A stretch of 64,000 nucleotides of DNA from NCBI RefSeq assembly GCF_000002875.2, contig NC_009395.2:69501-133500 (forward strand). The letters run 5' to 3'. The position numbers and the translations under genes were made by a program. Source of the DNA: Leishmania infantum JPCM5. Its lineage: Eukaryota > Euglenozoa > Kinetoplastea > Trypanosomatida > Trypanosomatidae. The notes below the pieces were generated by a model. The model was not told the DNA's origin and ran no database searches. It saw only the letters and a program-made list of their open reading frames with translations. Position 1 is the first letter of the stretch. Every line of letters starts with the position of its first letter. Below, piece by piece: positions 63,220 to 64,000 of the stretch.

Positions 63220-64000
63220 ATGACGTCTGTTGCAGAATCCGTGGCACCAGGGAGTGCACTCGCGGCACTCGACCTCGACCCCGACCTCGGGTCCGCAGCA
63301 GTGGCGACGGCGACGGAAGACGCACCTGCTACGGAGGCAGCTCCACCACCAGCACCTGCTACGGTTCGGATTCACATCCCATATCAAGTCGAGTCCGGTG
63401 CCCCGCACCATTCCGACGTCTACCCGGCCTCAGCCGCAAAGACAAACGGCCACAGCAACGGGAGGTCGTCTGCAGGCGCGGCCGCTGCGACTTCAAGCGG
63501 AAAGAACGCCAGCAATGGCGCCGCTGCGGCATCCAAAGGCGCTTCGCCGTGGAAACCGCAGGGTCGATCGTCCCCGGCTTCGCGACGCGTGGCCACTGAA
63601 TTGCAGGCCGCCCATAAGCACTTCTCTGCCCCCTCACCCGCTACCCGAACTCTGTCGGCGCAGCTGGAGTCGCGCGTGCACTGGACGGCAGCTCCGGTGG
63701 AAAAGCCAAAGCTGTCGCGCCGGGTGCTCGTGGGTGCCGCAGGAGATCTAACGGGCAACGGCAGCGCTATGAAGAGCAGCTGTCCTCCGCGCCAGCGCCG
63801 CACCCGCTTTCTTGACCCCTCGACATCTGCGGACGGTGCTGCAGAGACCACCATGACCGCGCCTCAACGGCAGCGCATGCAGCGGACGTCGCCAGCCCAC
63901 CCGCCTGCTGCCAACGGTGCCTCCACCGTCGCTGGGCACGCGGCGTGGTATATGCACTCGATCCCAAAGCACATCCAGGCCATCCACACCTCTCCGCGGG
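63220..64000 (+). CDS. Hypothetical protein, 5' part only (runs off window)
   Basis: An ATG at 63220, just after a strong splice-acceptor signal, opens a frame that stays open to the window end (260 codons, no stop). The product starts MTSVAESVAPGSALAALDLD and is Ala/Ser/Thr/Pro-rich, with basic patches (RQRRTRFLDPS, PKLSRRVLVGAAGDL) and, near the end, AWYMHSIPKHIQAIHTSPR. No domain, signal peptide or membrane helix is visible in this part. It is accepted because the frame is long, in the sense direction and correctly placed after the acceptor. Function unknown. Confidence 0.6.
   Translation, partial: MTSVAESVAPGSALAALDLDPDLGSAAVATATEDAPATEAAPPPAPATVRIHIPYQVESGAPHHSDVYPASAAKTNGHSNGRSSAGAAAATSSGKNASNGAAAASKGASPWKPQGRSSPASRRVATELQAAHKHFSAPSPATRTLSAQLESRVHWTAAPVEKPKLSRRVLVGAAGDLTGNGSAMKSSCPPRQRRTRFLDPSTSADGAAETTMTAPQRQRMQRTSPAHPPAANGASTVAGHAAWYMHSIPKHIQAIHTSPR

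Overview
The window looks like nuclear DNA of a trypanosomatid, most likely a Leishmania or a close relative. The evidence is GC-rich coding sequence, genes all on the + strand with no visible introns, long spacers rich in polypyrimidine tracts and GT/CA microsatellites (as expected for polycistronic transcription resolved by trans-splicing), alanine/serine-rich proteins, and two related SIDER-like degenerate retroposons in 3'-UTR positions. I cannot assign a species or chromosome from sequence alone. The window appears to be one stretch of a directional gene cluster, with no strand switch and no recognisable tRNA, rRNA or snRNA gene.

Layout. 1-9.8 kb: a CaMKK-like Ser/Thr kinase, a mitochondrial protein resembling the N-terminal part of ATP-dependent PEP carboxykinase but without the P-loop, and a membrane-anchored cytochrome-b5-reductase-like protein. 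9.8-15.0 kb: a decayed interval holding a possible remnant of an Fe(II)/2-oxoglutarate oxygenase and a clear multi-stop, multi-frameshift pseudogene of a type II membrane protein. 15.8-25.5 kb: a hypothetical protein, a Sec20-type SNARE and a 2030-residue coiled-coil, probably cytoskeletal protein. 25.5-29.3 kb: no intact gene, two weak coding remnants. 29.3-39.9 kb: a tandem pair of PIF1-family helicases that share a 157-bp stretch of identical DNA. 41.8-48.0 kb: a hypothetical basic protein, a 14-3-3 protein and an OPA3-family mitochondrial protein. 49.2-59.6 kb: a tail-anchored golgin-like coiled-coil protein, a DUF2779 nuclease-like protein and a protein with weak universal-stress-protein character. 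63.2 kb to the end: the 5' part of a further hypothetical gene that runs off the window.

Functional themes. Several proteins are probably mitochondrial (PEPCK-like, b5-reductase-like, OPA3-like, and PIF1 helicases, of which the second has a convincing presequence and an AT-hook). Two belong to the early secretory pathway (Sec20, golgin-like). Two are signalling proteins (kinase, 14-3-3). Neighbouring genes in such clusters are normally functionally unrelated, so adjacency is not evidence of a shared pathway. The most notable items are the apparent gene-conversion tract between the helicases, the bacterial-type DUF2779 protein with an intact DEDD-like exonuclease signature, and the two decayed loci. 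Start codons were taken as the first plausible in-frame ATG; several open frames extend further upstream without an ATG.
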